64,000 bases of DNA, from positions 62,001-126,000 of the forward strand of contig JAJEKV010000241.1 of NCBI GenBank assembly GCA_021234155.1, read 5' to 3'. Source of the stretch: Isoetes taiwanensis (Eukaryota > Streptophyta > Lycopodiopsida > Isoetales > Isoetaceae). This document shows positions 33,995-45,387 of the stretch, in pieces. The translations under genes and the position numbers were made by a program. The notes under the pieces are model-generated. The model was not told the DNA's origin. It made no database searches and saw only the letters and a list, made by a program, of their open reading frames with translations. Positions within the stretch are counted from its first letter, which is position 1, and the number at the start of each line of letters is the position of its first letter.

Positions 33995-36432
33995 ATGGCA
34001 ATTGTAGATTCCGATATTAGAATGGCCAGGATGAGCGCTGATCGCAAAGATGCCAACACTCCTGCCCATGATCCGGACATTAGATCTTTTCAGTCATGGT
34101 CTGATGCTACGGAGAATTTGGATGAAATTAGCGCTCCTAACATGCTAGATTATGGTGCAATTGAACAAATTGCTAATGGTTTGGAGAAAATGGTCCAGTC
34201 ATGGAGTATAGCTCAAGAAGAAAGGGCAGAAGAGTATGCTAAAGTAGTAGGATCTCTTGAGAACACTGTAGTATCTCAGGCAGATGGAGAGCGTTCGATC
34301 ACATTAAATAGGTTAATTGCAAAAGCTCCTGATCAACAGAATTGTGAAGCCCTAAAAGATTATCCTTCACAAGCCGCAGAGGGTGAAGAAGCTGTAAGTA
34401 CTGCAGATTCACAAACTGTCAACTCCCAATCAAATAGTGTTTGTCGCCCATCTCAAAACGTTTCTGAAAATAAGAGCTCTGAGGAAGCAAGTAGCTGTGG
34501 AGATGAGAAAGTACTTAAATGCGGGCCATGTAGACCAAAGTGTGACCCACATAGGCCATCAGCAGCACGGCATCGAGATGTAGTTCAACATATAGATTTA
34601 AGGAACTTGAAGGGTATTGCTCCTCCACAGATGAAGGAAAACCGTGACCATTGCTCAGACATCAATCAAGACATTATTGCTTCTGCTGACATATCTTATG
34701 TCATAACACATTGTCAATCAAGTAAGTAGCTAGTTGTGTACATGGTCTATAATGTGAGTTTGGTTTATTTGGTTCAATGTTTAATGAAGCAGGAAATCCA
34801 GAGTCTTCTATGTCCAAGGAGAACCATATTGCCTCCTTTGCTGAAACTGTATCTGATTCACTGTGTTGGGTATACTTTTGCTGTTATCCCTTGGTTTTTG
34901 TTTTGCATATTTCGTGTAGTAATACATCATATATCTACATTGCAGGGCTTAGATGATACTGAGGCGGCTTATAAGAGAAAGGTAGAAGAGCTTCAAATAG
35001 CTCTTCTTGAATGTGCAGCAGAGTATGAGGTTAAGGTTAGCAACCTCTCAAATGCATACAGTGATTGATATATTCAATGCATAACTAACTAGGCCTCTGT
35101 CTGTCTTTTGACAAAGCAGATGGTTGAAATGGAAATGAAATTGTTACAACTGAAGTCCAAAAATCAACTCTTGGAACGTGATCCTGGAGCCACAAAAAGT
35201 GGTGATAAGGTAGCCTGCCTTAATCCATAATGTAAATTTTGAATCATATTCTTCATACTGTTGAAAACATAGCATTCATTTAGGAATGAAAGACCTCAAG
35301 AAAAATAGCAGTAAGAGGAATAGTTAAGTTTACTGCTTACAGGGCCTAATGTAACAGAAGACACAGCTTCCTGAACGTCAGGAATGGACAAAAAGAAAGC
35401 TTGAGATTTGTCGTAAACAGAATGCCAGATTCCAACGTGAGAATGAAGGCCTTTCTAAAGAACTGCAGGAAGTAAAGAGGAAGGAAAGGTGAGTTGCATT
35501 ATGAAATTTAAAGTGCTTTATATCCTCAAATTGAAATTGATATAGCTTCGAGCTTAGACTAAGTCAATGTTTTTCATTCATATGACATTGAATATATGCA
35601 GGCAGTTTGATATACAAAGGAAAAGCTTGGAAGATGCGCTGCAAAAAGTAAACTTCTTGCAAAAGTAAAGACACGTCCAGACCTTGCATTTGCTTTCATA
35701 TGTAGCACTGGACTTGCGCTGACATCTAGTATATTGTTGGCATAGGGAGGTGATAAAGAAAGAAGATGAACTCGTTGATTGCCAACTAAAGGAAAAGGCA
35801 GTGAGAGCACAACTGTATCAAGTGCTTCAGAAATCAAATTCTTCACATAATGATAATCCAAAAATTTTAAGCTTGATAAATGCACTCGGACAATGGCTAC
35901 AAACTATTCAAAAGGTCTTGTTTGGCTTCTAGTTACTGATTTCTGCTGATGTGCGTTACTAAGGCTGAAACTCTCTTGCAGCTTGGCAGTATTAAGTCTG
36001 ATTCTAAGCAATTAAATCAGGTATGTGATTAGCATATGTGGCTCCATTTAGTTCAGCTGAAAAGTTTTACGTCGTGTATAATACAGCTTCGCCAGTATGA
36101 AGAGGAACTCTCAAAAATAAAAGATGAATTTTTTACCAATATTGCACATAAAAGGCCATGTCAATTGGTAAGCTTCGTATTATGTCTACATTTTCTCATT
36201 AGCATTAAGCCTGCTCCGGATTTATTAAGTTGGTGCTTTTAAGCTTCAGCAGCATAAATCAGTGTCGGATGGAAGTGGCAGTACAGAGCTGGAGGATTCT
36301 TTGACTACGCCATTGATGGAAAAGCAACTCAGTACCACCCCGCCCCAAGAGAAACAACTATCAGAGATTAGAAAAGACGTTCAAGCATTACAAAACGAGT
36401 TGGAGAAATTGGCTTACAAGAAACTATCATGA
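33995..36432 (+). CDS. Coiled-coil protein of unknown family, ten coding exons
   Basis: Exons that join in phase: 33995-34721, 34793-34869, 34946-35035, 35120-35209, 35358-35488, 35602-35664, 35746-35914, 35982-36020, 36087-36167 and 36250-36432 (the last may start at 36244). All have GT-AG borders. The product is about 549 residues. Residues 1-240 are acidic and Ser-rich with no domain that I recognise, and include CGPCRPKCDPHRP near 170. From about residue 270 to 440 the chain is rich in Lys, Glu and Gln with long heptad-like stretches (AAYKRKVEELQIALLEC, QEWTKRKLEICRKQNARFQR, KEDELVDCQLKEKAVRAQL), which suggests a coiled coil. The C-terminus (SEIRKDVQALQNELEKLAY) is also coiled-coil. The start at 33995 is the first ATG of the long exon. 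A structural or scaffold role is possible but is only inferred from composition. Confidence 0.8.
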
Positions 36433-38190
36433 TCTGGATAAAGACTAAAGAGTCTTCTTTCATATTATTTTAGCAAGGTGGGGCCAATGATCCAGGCGGA
36501 GACTAACATAAGGCGTAGTACATATGATCTGATATCACACTATTGGCATCCAATGTGAACTTATCACCAATGTAAAAATAAGTACGTCTATGTCACATTG
36601 CTGATGGCAGATGGCAAGGCGCCACTGGGTTACAACTTTACAAGCTTCAATACGCTGCCAGTACAAATATCTGTTTATTTTGTTATGAACAGGCTCCCAC
36701 CCAAACAAAATATCTGAAAGGTAGCAACTTTTAACAACCACGATTGGATGTTGATGCCAAAAGAAGGTTATTAGGTCGGGCATTTTTAGTAGATGTAAAA
36801 CGTCCTTGTGTAGATGACTGTGAGTAGAGATGTAAAACGTGCATTCGGTGATGTTTCTTACTTCTTTAAAAAACACGTCGCAGTCCCTTCGTTTACCTTA
36901 CGTTCTATCTGTTTTACCTTACATTCTAGACATTTACCTCACGTCTCAAACCCAAGATGCAACATAAGTTTTTTTTACGTAATAAAATGAGAACTCTCCC
37001 CAATTCTGGCAGGGCCAACTGTGCCTCCGTGCTTCGCTCGTCGGCCCAATTTGCCCTGCCGAATGCAGTGGAAATTCCCATTTGTAGACTCCCATTTGTA
37101 GACGTAAATGTCAGGTAAACCAAATTTTAGCCATGGGCCAGTGATGCTATGCCACGTGGAATATTTTCTTTTCGTGAATGTTAAATTAAAAGAAAGTCAG
37201 TGAACAATGTTACAATTTTATCTTGCTTCTTCATTTTCAGCTGGCTAACTAGAGGTTCTACCCTATATTCTGCGCAATCTTACCATGACATACTTTCATG
37301 TTTCAAGAAACACCCCGTGGCCTAAATTCAGGGGTGTCGGCATCCACCTTGAAAACATTCTTGTATACACAACTAAAGCCATGTCAAGACATGGCCAAAT
37401 TTGATGTAACTTTGGCATTTTCTCATGAATGATGAATGAATGATGGGTATGTGATGTGTTTTGACTAGAAAAAAAGATCTTTGCCAACTTTAGCTTTGGA
37501 AAATGATAGTGGTAGGAGGAAGAATCAGATGTGAGGGATGGTTTTTGAGTGGAATCAAGATGGTAGGGCCTAGAGAATTGTAAATCTGCCTTGAGAAGTA
37601 AAATACATGCCAAAAACTTGGATTTAGCAAGATATCATTGAAGCTTGAGGGGTCTTTCAAACTTTGCAGACAGGCAGGCAGGTATACAGACAGACAAATA
37701 GAAATGTAACGTCCATGAAGATCAACAAGGGGTATGGGAAGCCCAAATAAGAGAACATGGCACAAAGTTCCAAAAATCAAACAAAATAAATACAATTAGG
37801 TTATCTAGACATAGTCATTCAGGGATTAGAAGATCAATGGTCTAGAATAATTATCATGCCTTCCCTAAAAAGTGCCTAGTTCTTTTGTAGGAACAATTTC
37901 CTTACATTGTAGAGCTCCTCCTTGTAGACTGCACACTTCTTTTGTAAGCATGCTTCCCTTACGTCACAGAGCTCCTCCTTACGCTTACACAATTGAAGGC
38001 AAGAAAGACCTTCCTGCACTAAGAAACAGCCCCCCCGATGTGGTTTTCATGTTGTAGGACATGGAGCCTTCGGAGAGAATCCTAATATCGAATTAAAGAT
38101 CGCAAGGCCTCCTTAGGTAGGTAATATTCTTCAATTCATAGAGGAGGAAGTCAAAGAAGGTCTGCGGCATCTATCCAATGGCAAGTCTCC
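36433..38190. other. Gene-free stretch with a MITE-like element
   Basis: No gene is recognised. A MITE-like segment at 36891-37120 begins GTTTACCTTAC and ends GTCAGGTAAAC, imperfect terminal inverted repeats about 230 bp apart. The GTTTACCT motif is repeated inside its left end. No target-site duplication was seen. ORFs in the rest lack family signal. Confidence 0.45.
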
Positions 38191-38600
38191 TGATCTTCAA
38201 GGTTTGCAAACAGAATTGCTTAAATGGGGGGTCCGCTATTGCTTCCAATCATCATTACTCTTTTAAATCAAGATTTGCAAGAAAGATTGCCAGAAAGTTG
38301 GTCTATCAGTAAGGTCATACCAATTCACAAAGCAGGTGATAAGAATGGCTCTTCGAATTATCGCATGATCATGGTCAGTTCCATATTTTCCAAGCTCCTG
38401 GCCAGTATTACTGAGAAGCAATTGACATCATGGGCAGAACATACAGGTGTGCGTGTTGTGGGACAGGAGGGCTTTCATCCAAGCCATACTACAATAGACC
38501 ATATTTTCACATTGCGCATACTTATTGAATATAGTCGAAGCTTGAAACAAGACCTCTACATATGCTTTGTGGATTTTACTTCAGGGGGAGTTCACTGGTC
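38190..38600 (+). mobile_element. LINE reverse transcriptase fragment
   Basis: An open frame at 38224-38586 encodes the N-terminal half of a LINE RT: LPESWSISKVIPIHKAGDK, NYRMIMVSSIFSKLLASI and LYICFVDF. The frame is lost after FVDF, so the fingers/palm region is truncated before the catalytic YADD. It is on the plus strand, unlike the other LINE pieces here, and resembles the 17.24-17.43 kb copy (MVSSxFxKL, WAE). Confidence 0.8.
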
Positions 38601-41600
38601 AGATAGTTTTACTGCCTTTTCTCTTTGATCCTCACCTTTCATGGTGGATGAGAGAATGCTATTAGATAGATTTTTGGGTGCCCATGGACTATTGCCAAAG
38701 GAGTCTCCAACAAGAGGAGTTTTTACCACAACGATGCCAAAAGGGCCTAGTGGGAGAGAGACCGAGCAAGATTCCAAAGAGTCATTGTCAAAGGAATCTT
38801 TCACTCAACTTCGTTGCCAAGAGGCCACCCCGGGATCTCATTTATTTTTTGGTCCAGGATTTGCCACCAGCACTTCATAACCAGGTACAATCTATTCAAT
38901 CTAAAAGATGTATATGACTGCCTCCATGACTTTGTATCTTGAGATGGATACAACTCTTATAGTTGATTCTTAACTCAATTACAGACTCCAGTAGTAACAT
39001 ATCGGTGGAGATTGTTGAAGACTCAGTGAAGGAGCCAGATATATGGATATATAGTTGAGATGGTAGTGCAGACAACTCCACAACCCACCGTGGATCAGCA
39101 ACCCCAACATTAGACTAGCAACGAGACTAGGGTTTCTCAGTAAGCCAGAACACTGAACTCGAGAAATATAGTAGTTGCAGAGGCAGAGGCAGATGACCAT
39201 CGTAATATGGATGAGGCTCTGCATTTTTTTAATATTGGCATGCATGTGAAGGTTGATGAAGTTATCTCTGCTATCAGGGTAGGAGTAGCAAGGATGGAAT
39301 ATGCCCAAGAGTAGGATGTGGTCGATATAATATTTTGCGTCAGAAGGTCTGAGGCCCATGTAGCAGCAATTCAAACATTTGCTTCTGATGCTGAACCTTA
39401 GTGCATGAGGTACTCTTGAGGCAAAATCCATATAGTTTGCCCAATTGTTTCGTATTGGGGAAGGGTATTTTGGCAATGGTTAGAACTAAGATTTTGGTAT
39501 GGTTTGTATAGAAAAGGGTATATCTAGCCAACTTTGAGGAGCTTAATTGGCTTAAGGAATGAGTACTTCTATTTTGGGTGATGTCTGTGGTTTTTCAATG
39601 CCTTATTTGTAGCGGATTTCCCAGAGGCTCTATATGGAAATCCTTGAGCCTTCCAGATCTTCATCGGCCACTTGTGCAGCAGACAGCCTGAGGGAAGCCG
39701 ATCCACATGGCCTAGATGCCTAGAGGCGGATGTCCACATCGTTTTATTACGATGGGTTTAAAATGAATTATAGGCGCCAATTCAGCCTGGCTATGGCAGC
39801 TGCGAATTTTGGATGGCTCACTAGGGCTTTCGATTTGGCTCCAGGGGACTTTTGAGTCTGGTTTGAAGCCTGCATTCTTGTATTCTTGCTTTGGTACAAG
39901 ATTCTTTTCCTTCTCGGGAAGAGGGCATTCCTTTTTTTTGAAGCTCCAAGTTATGTGAATACATGATTACTCTCTTACTCTTTTGGGCACCATGTCTCTT
40001 GACTTTTTTCAGAGACTCAATTTGAAAAATAAAGGATCATGTCGGATTTTGAGCGCGTTATCCTGTTTTTTCCTGCCCTTTTTCATCCCGCTTTGCAGTT
40101 TGTGTTAGAAAACCTCTGTTAGGGGTTCGATGGGCTATTATATTGAAGCTATGGCGGCTTTGAATAGGGCAGGCGCTATGGCAGAAGGCTCTGTCAGTTT
40201 ATATTATGGCAGGATTGGGTGCGGCAAATTCATGGGCACCATTGTTTTTTTGGGTTGCCCCTAGGGGGGCAAACCTTTTCTCATATGGGTTTTTGGCATA
40301 TTCTAAGTATATGTCAGCATATGCCTAGAATATACCAAAAACTGCTCCAAACTGGCTGTTGCCAGTAAACTGGCAGTTGTGGATATGGCCGGAAAAGTTA
40401 ATTCTCTTGTAAGAGGAAGAATAAGGGCATGAAGAGCAGCTAAAAAACAGATGGGAAGTATTTTATAACGAAGCAGATTATGCTGCAGGAGAAAATGTGC
40501 CCCTCTTATGATGATCCGGATGATGATGAGCCCGCTTAGTAGAGGTTATTGGCAGAGCAATCTTTGCTTCCGGCAAAGAGATGGATTGAAGCGGTAACAG
40601 TTTCGAATGGAAAGGCCAAACGCGGTACTAATACAATGTCTTTCATGCTTTTCATGTCATCTTTATGATTTGGTAGATGCTTTATGTAATCTTTAGGATT
40701 TCGGAGATGATTTCGTGTAATGCAATATGACTGTAGATATTGACCATAGCTTAGATAAAATTCAATTCCTTGCTGGCGGATCACCATCTATAGAATACCT
40801 TCAAAATACCATAATATAATGACATATAGGAATATAAAAAAGCTGGTGGAATGGTTTTGATTCAAGGAGAATGAACCAAACTGGCACTGAGATTTGCTTG
40901 TGAGCCACTAACCTTGTTAGTCCCATAAGACAGACCTGAGCTTGTTCTAGCTGGCTTGTCTTCAACAATCCCTGTGATTATGGCCAGCAACAGTTCCTCC
41001 GAGTAGAGAATCTGAACTATGAAGTTCATTTTCATGGACTTGTTTTCATAGATTGTACATCTCATTGAGCACTTCATTATGGTATAAGAAACTTTCAAGT
41101 TTTGTATTCTTTCTCTCAAAACCTGAACCTATAGGCCCTCGCTTATTTGTTACAATCTGTCTTAGTTATACATAGCCATATACCATATTCATTTTTTGAA
41201 TGCAGGAACTACAATATGTGATCTTGGCAGATAATACTAGTCAGTTTGAAGATATGGCGGGCAATTCAAAGATAGGCTTCGTGAGCTTGGAAGTCTGGAT
41301 GCTTTTTATAAAATTTGTGATAGCTCTCTACTATGTGTATGGTTTCTTTCCTGCACTAGAAGGTCATACCATTTAATTTAGCTTCAGAACTCTATATTAT
41401 GCCCATTGCTATCCATAGATTTGTGAATAGAACACATGGTTTTAAAGAAAGACAAAAGTACAGGATTGGCAAGTCGCGGGAGGTCAACTTGTGCTTTGGC
41501 TTGTGCTTGTGTTTGCTTCCAGTGTTGCCGATTGAAGATTTACCAACAACATAAAGCTGGACAATGCTCAACAGTAGCTTACAAAGTAGAAGGTGCACTA

Positions 41601-41880
41601 AGTCCAAAAGTTATGGAAGACATCTTCCACCATATTTGAATATCTTTCTGTATTTTACATGCCAGAAGGGAAAGTTCCAGAAGTGAGTGACCACTATAGT
41701 CTACTTTTTGTGCAGATATAGCAATATGGTTTTACTTCTGAAAGTATAAAATCCATGATCAGATTGTCGTATATGACGTCAGTGGCAGAGCAAAAGAAAT
41801 TTAGTCTAGATTGCATGCACCTACCAAGACCCAATCATAATATAAAGCAGGACCCAATCATAATGTAAGATCCAATTATA
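38601..41880. other. Gene-free stretch with a dispersed repeat
   Basis: No intact gene is recognised. The segment 40243-40385 is an inverted relative of 61184-61320 (TTTGGGTTGCCCCTAGGGG...CAAACTGG...TTGCCAGTAAACTGG), so a dispersed repeat family is present. Around 41827-41885 a short unit (GACCCAATCATAAT) recurs three times directly before the ETO1 fragment. The 165-codon minus-strand ORF at 38979-39476 has no recognisable content and is probably fortuitous. Confidence 0.45.
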
Positions 41881-41892
41881 ATGTGGACAAAG

Positions 41893-42845
41893 GCAGATTG
41901 TTGGACGCAACTTTATGATCGTTGGTCATCTGTTGATGATATTGGATCTTTGGATGTGGTTCACAAAATGCTAGAGTCAGATATGGGAAAAGGACTTCTC
42001 TACTTCCGACAATCACTTCTCCTTATGAGGTGAGTTGTTTATACTTAGACTTTTCAAAGTTGTTTTCTTTATATATATGGATGAGAAGTTTTTAGTTGTA
42101 ATTGTACGCTCCAAGTGGTTGACATGAGAGACCGGCTTTCTTTAGGCTGGCCTGTCCAAAGGCTGCCATATGTAGTCTACGTCTAGCACGTGAACATGCA
42201 AGCAATGAGCATGAATTAGTATATAAAAGTGGGATATTCTATGATACTGGCCATCGACAAGAAGCTTAAAAAAAAAAATAGAGGAATCGATTGCTATTCA
42301 GAGATGTTTTGAGATATTCTTTCTCAAGGCCTATGCCTTGGCGGATACTAGCCTTGACCGTGAGTCTTCTGCAAAGGTTATTGGATTGCTTGAAGAGGCA
42401 TTAGAATGCCCTTCTGATGGACTTTGCAAAGGCCAGGTAATTTTTTTGAGCATCCGCGTAGTTCCTAGATAAACTTACACTGGTGTCATTTGCTAGTTGC
42501 ATTGGTTGTAAGTTTCTTGTATTTACATGTTTCTGCTTTATCCTACAGGCTCTCAGTAATCCAGGAAGCATTTATGTGGATTGTGAGAAGCATGATCTTG
42601 TTGCTGATTGTGTTATACGAATGCCCTAAAGATATGACATACAAGAGCTCAGCACATGTATTTGCAAAGTGAAAAAAGAAATGCATATGAAAAAATGACA
42701 AAATTAATTGAGAAGGCTTGCAATAATGCATCAGCATATGAGGAAAGGTCAGAGTATTGCGAACGTGATCTTGTCATGGCCGATCTAAGTATGGTCACCC
42801 AGGTTGATCCTTTACGGACTTATCCTTACTGATATAGAGCTGCTG
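41893..42845 (+). pseudogene. ETO1: ETO1/EOL-like pseudogene fragment with introns retained
   Basis: Three pieces match the C-terminal TPR part of ETHYLENE OVERPRODUCER 1, the adaptor that targets ACC synthase for degradation. They are 41893-42029 (CWTQLYDRWSSVDDIGSL...KGLLYFRQSLLLMR, ending at a GT donor), 42280-42436 (EESIAIQRCFEIFFLKAYAL...ECPSDGLCKGQ, ending at GT) and 42549-42845 (ALSNPGSIYVDCEK, then broken; later KLIEKACNNASAYEERSEYC and DPLRTYPY followed by TGA). About 45 residues expected between the first two pieces are missing. The third piece has several frameshifts and stops. Introns are kept at natural-looking borders, so the copy arose by DNA duplication, not from mRNA. N-terminal BTB and earlier TPR exons were not found nearby. 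Confidence 0.83.
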
Positions 42846-44631
42846 GTAAGTATTGAAAGTATTGTCCAGATTCTAAAATCTTTATAGCTAATTGTGGCTT
42901 TGCGTCTGTCAAATCTCCTAAGGTCATATCCTGCCATCCTCAACTCACCTCAAAAGACTAAATTAATACATCTAAAAGAAAAAATGCATGAGAATTATAG
43001 GCATTTATAAGGCTTCAAAAAATTGCATGTGACCGAGATTCATTATGATGTGCATCTCATCCAATACTCTCATATCTACAAATGAGATACCATGGCTATT
43101 TTCTGCTGCTATTCTATTTTCATTCTTGACGAAGTAGAAGGTTTTACCAGAATCTTGTAGGCTAGTTGCTAAAAGCAATCCCTTTGAATGTTGTACCATC
43201 TGAAGTAACTGCAAAGAGATTATTTCCAACCAAAGCAAGGTTTTTTATTGATCATCAAATGTTATTAGTAAGATAGGATTTTCTTTGGTGGATGTGGGTT
43301 ATGTGTAAACCATGGCACAGTCCAAGCCGAAGCAAAGCTTTACAATGCAGTAAAGATAATAGAGCTGAAGAGAAAATATGGTATTATAGCAACTTGGAAG
43401 GTTTCCAACTTATAGCAGAAGAAATTCGAAGTCCTTGATGTTGGCGGACTCATGAGCAATGTTCAGATATTGAAAGATTCTAGAAGAAGGCAGACTGAGA
43501 ATCATCATTTAAGGAAGCTGTTTTCTCTTCTCCTTGAACTTCTACATGTTAGACAAAGTGGGATAGGTTGGCTTAATAATAAGCTCGTTTCTAATGCAAT
43601 GCAGACACAGTCTCTGCACTCGGTTTGCTGAACTGCACGTTACTACTAGACAAGTTTATGTCCAGCCAATGTTCAATAATCTAGACTTTTGGAAAGAGTA
43701 AAACACCTTGTTTGCATGCCATTTTTGCGTCTGCTCTATTTTTTCAGCAATTGGGTGCTTCTAGCCATATGTCAACATGTTCATGTTCATTCTGCGTGCA
43801 ATAAAACATCTGATGGATCCCAGCTGATCAACTGTTCTTGTTGAGATGCAAAAACAATGCAAGAACCATGTCAAATTAATAACCGTGCACTGAATGTGGA
43901 ATATAATATTGAGGTGAATAAAATATGACTTGGCAAGTTGTTGCATACAGCTACAACTTTTATAATTTTGCTACCCCACTTTTCTCCAAGTTATAGTTGT
44001 GCTCAGTTAAAGCAAAGCCCATCTTTGAAGGAATAAAGTCTAAGTCACCTTGGTATTATTAGGTATTTTGCAGTGGTAAAAACTAATCCACTATTTTGTT
44101 TCTCAGTATCAATATGTAGCACAATAACAGGGGGTTCTAGGGGAATTTGATATAGATGTAAAAATGACAATTTCTGAAACCACAGACCATATATCCCTAA
44201 GACACTTGAATGGGTTGTTATAAAAGAAACATAGATTCAAGATAGAAAATAATCACATTGGCCTATTGGGTATATTGGTTAAGGACATTGAGTTATTTTG
44301 GTGGAGGCTCGATGGGTATATTGGTTAAGGACATTGAGTTATTTTGGTAGAGGTTCGAGCCTCCGTATTTCATATTCTAAAATCTTAGGCAAAGCCATAT
44401 AGAGTTTCGACATTCCCTCAAAACCTTAGGCGAACTCGTATTTTATATTTCAAAATCATAGGTGCCTTCAATCATAAATGACCATAANTTATGCGAAACG
44501 AAGGTGTTCAGAAGCCCAACATATTATGGAGCCAAAAGTTAAAGGCATTAACTTCGATATTTCCAAAGCATGCAAATGTATTCATTATTGACTAAAAATG
44601 AACATAGTAGGAAAACTGGCGCTTTACAATT
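42846..44631. other. Gene-free stretch with a 46-bp tandem repeat; one ambiguous base
   Basis: No gene is recognised beyond the ETO1 fragment. A 46-bp tandem pair begins at 44268 and 44314 (GGGTATATTGGTTAAGGACA...). Base 44488 is N in the supplied sequence. The last part of the ETO1 coding region was looked for here and not found. Confidence 0.45.
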
Positions 44632-44634
44632 TTG

Positions 44635-45034
44635 TTTTTATGGCATTTCTACACAAGGGGCATTTGCTCTCGAAATGTAATGGGACTTTTTCATTATTGT
44701 TCCATGAACACATGATGTAACACTGAAAGTTGGTGGACTGTATTGCACATACGGTTAATTTTTCTTCTCTAATCAAATCGACACCTTGCATTGTTAGGAA
44801 CGATTTAATATCATGGCGATGGCATATAAGCTTGTTTTTATGGCATTTGTACACAAGGGGCATTTGCTCTCGAAATGTAATGGGACTTTTTCATTATTGT
44901 TCCATGAACACACGATGGAACACTGAAAATTGGTGGACTGTATTGCACATACGTTTAGTTTTTCTTCTCTAATAAAATTGACATCTTGCATTGTTAGGAA
45001 CAATATGATATCATGGCGATGCCATATAAGCTTG
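44635..45034 (+). repeat. Tandem direct duplication, 2 x 200 bp
   Basis: Units 44635-44834 and 44835-45034 are near-identical with a period of exactly 200 bp (TTTTTATGGCATTT...CATATAAGCTTG). They differ by about a dozen substitutions. Matching short minus-strand ORFs in each unit result from the duplication. Confidence 0.93.
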
Positions 45035-45149
45035 TATTTTATTAAAAAACAGTGGCATTTAGAATATCATAATAGGGAACATATAAATCTTTTGATAGTA
45101 ACAAGCTAAAATACAAAGAGTAAGCAACATTGATCTCAAGAACTTGGAA

Positions 45150-45387
45150 AAACAGAAACCATAAAAACACACTTTCACGCCATTGGAGGGCAACCCCTCG
45201 TGCACAGCACCTTGTTTTATTTTTCTTCCTTTTTTTTTTTGCTTCAACCATAGGTTCGTTCTACACCATTGACATTGGCATGCATTTTTTCTCTCAAAAT
45301 TCTAATGGCCATTGATCTGGCACAATACCAAGAATATCCGCCAGATCAATGGTAGAGAATAAAACTTGAACGTGACGCAAAATAAAT
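45150..45387. repeat. Short dispersed repeat and a 13-bp inverted repeat outside the left arm
   Basis: The sequence at about 45157-45230 encodes NTLSRHWRATPRAQHLV on the plus strand, and 60370-60440 encodes NTLSGHRRATLRAQHLV on the minus strand, so the two are inverted relatives. At 45309-45321 and 45340-45352 a perfect 13-bp inverted repeat (CCATTGATCTGGC / GCCAGATCAATGG) forms a small hairpin with an 18-bp loop. Confidence 0.65.

Noticed and set aside
38979-39476. 165-codon minus-strand ORF
   Set aside because: Cys/Tyr/Leu-rich translation of AT-rich DNA with no motif and no splice context; likely fortuitous.
41190-41640. Possible upstream ETO1 exons (BTB or N-terminal TPR)
   Set aside because: Translations in all frames show no convincing ETO1 match; the similarity begins only at 41893.
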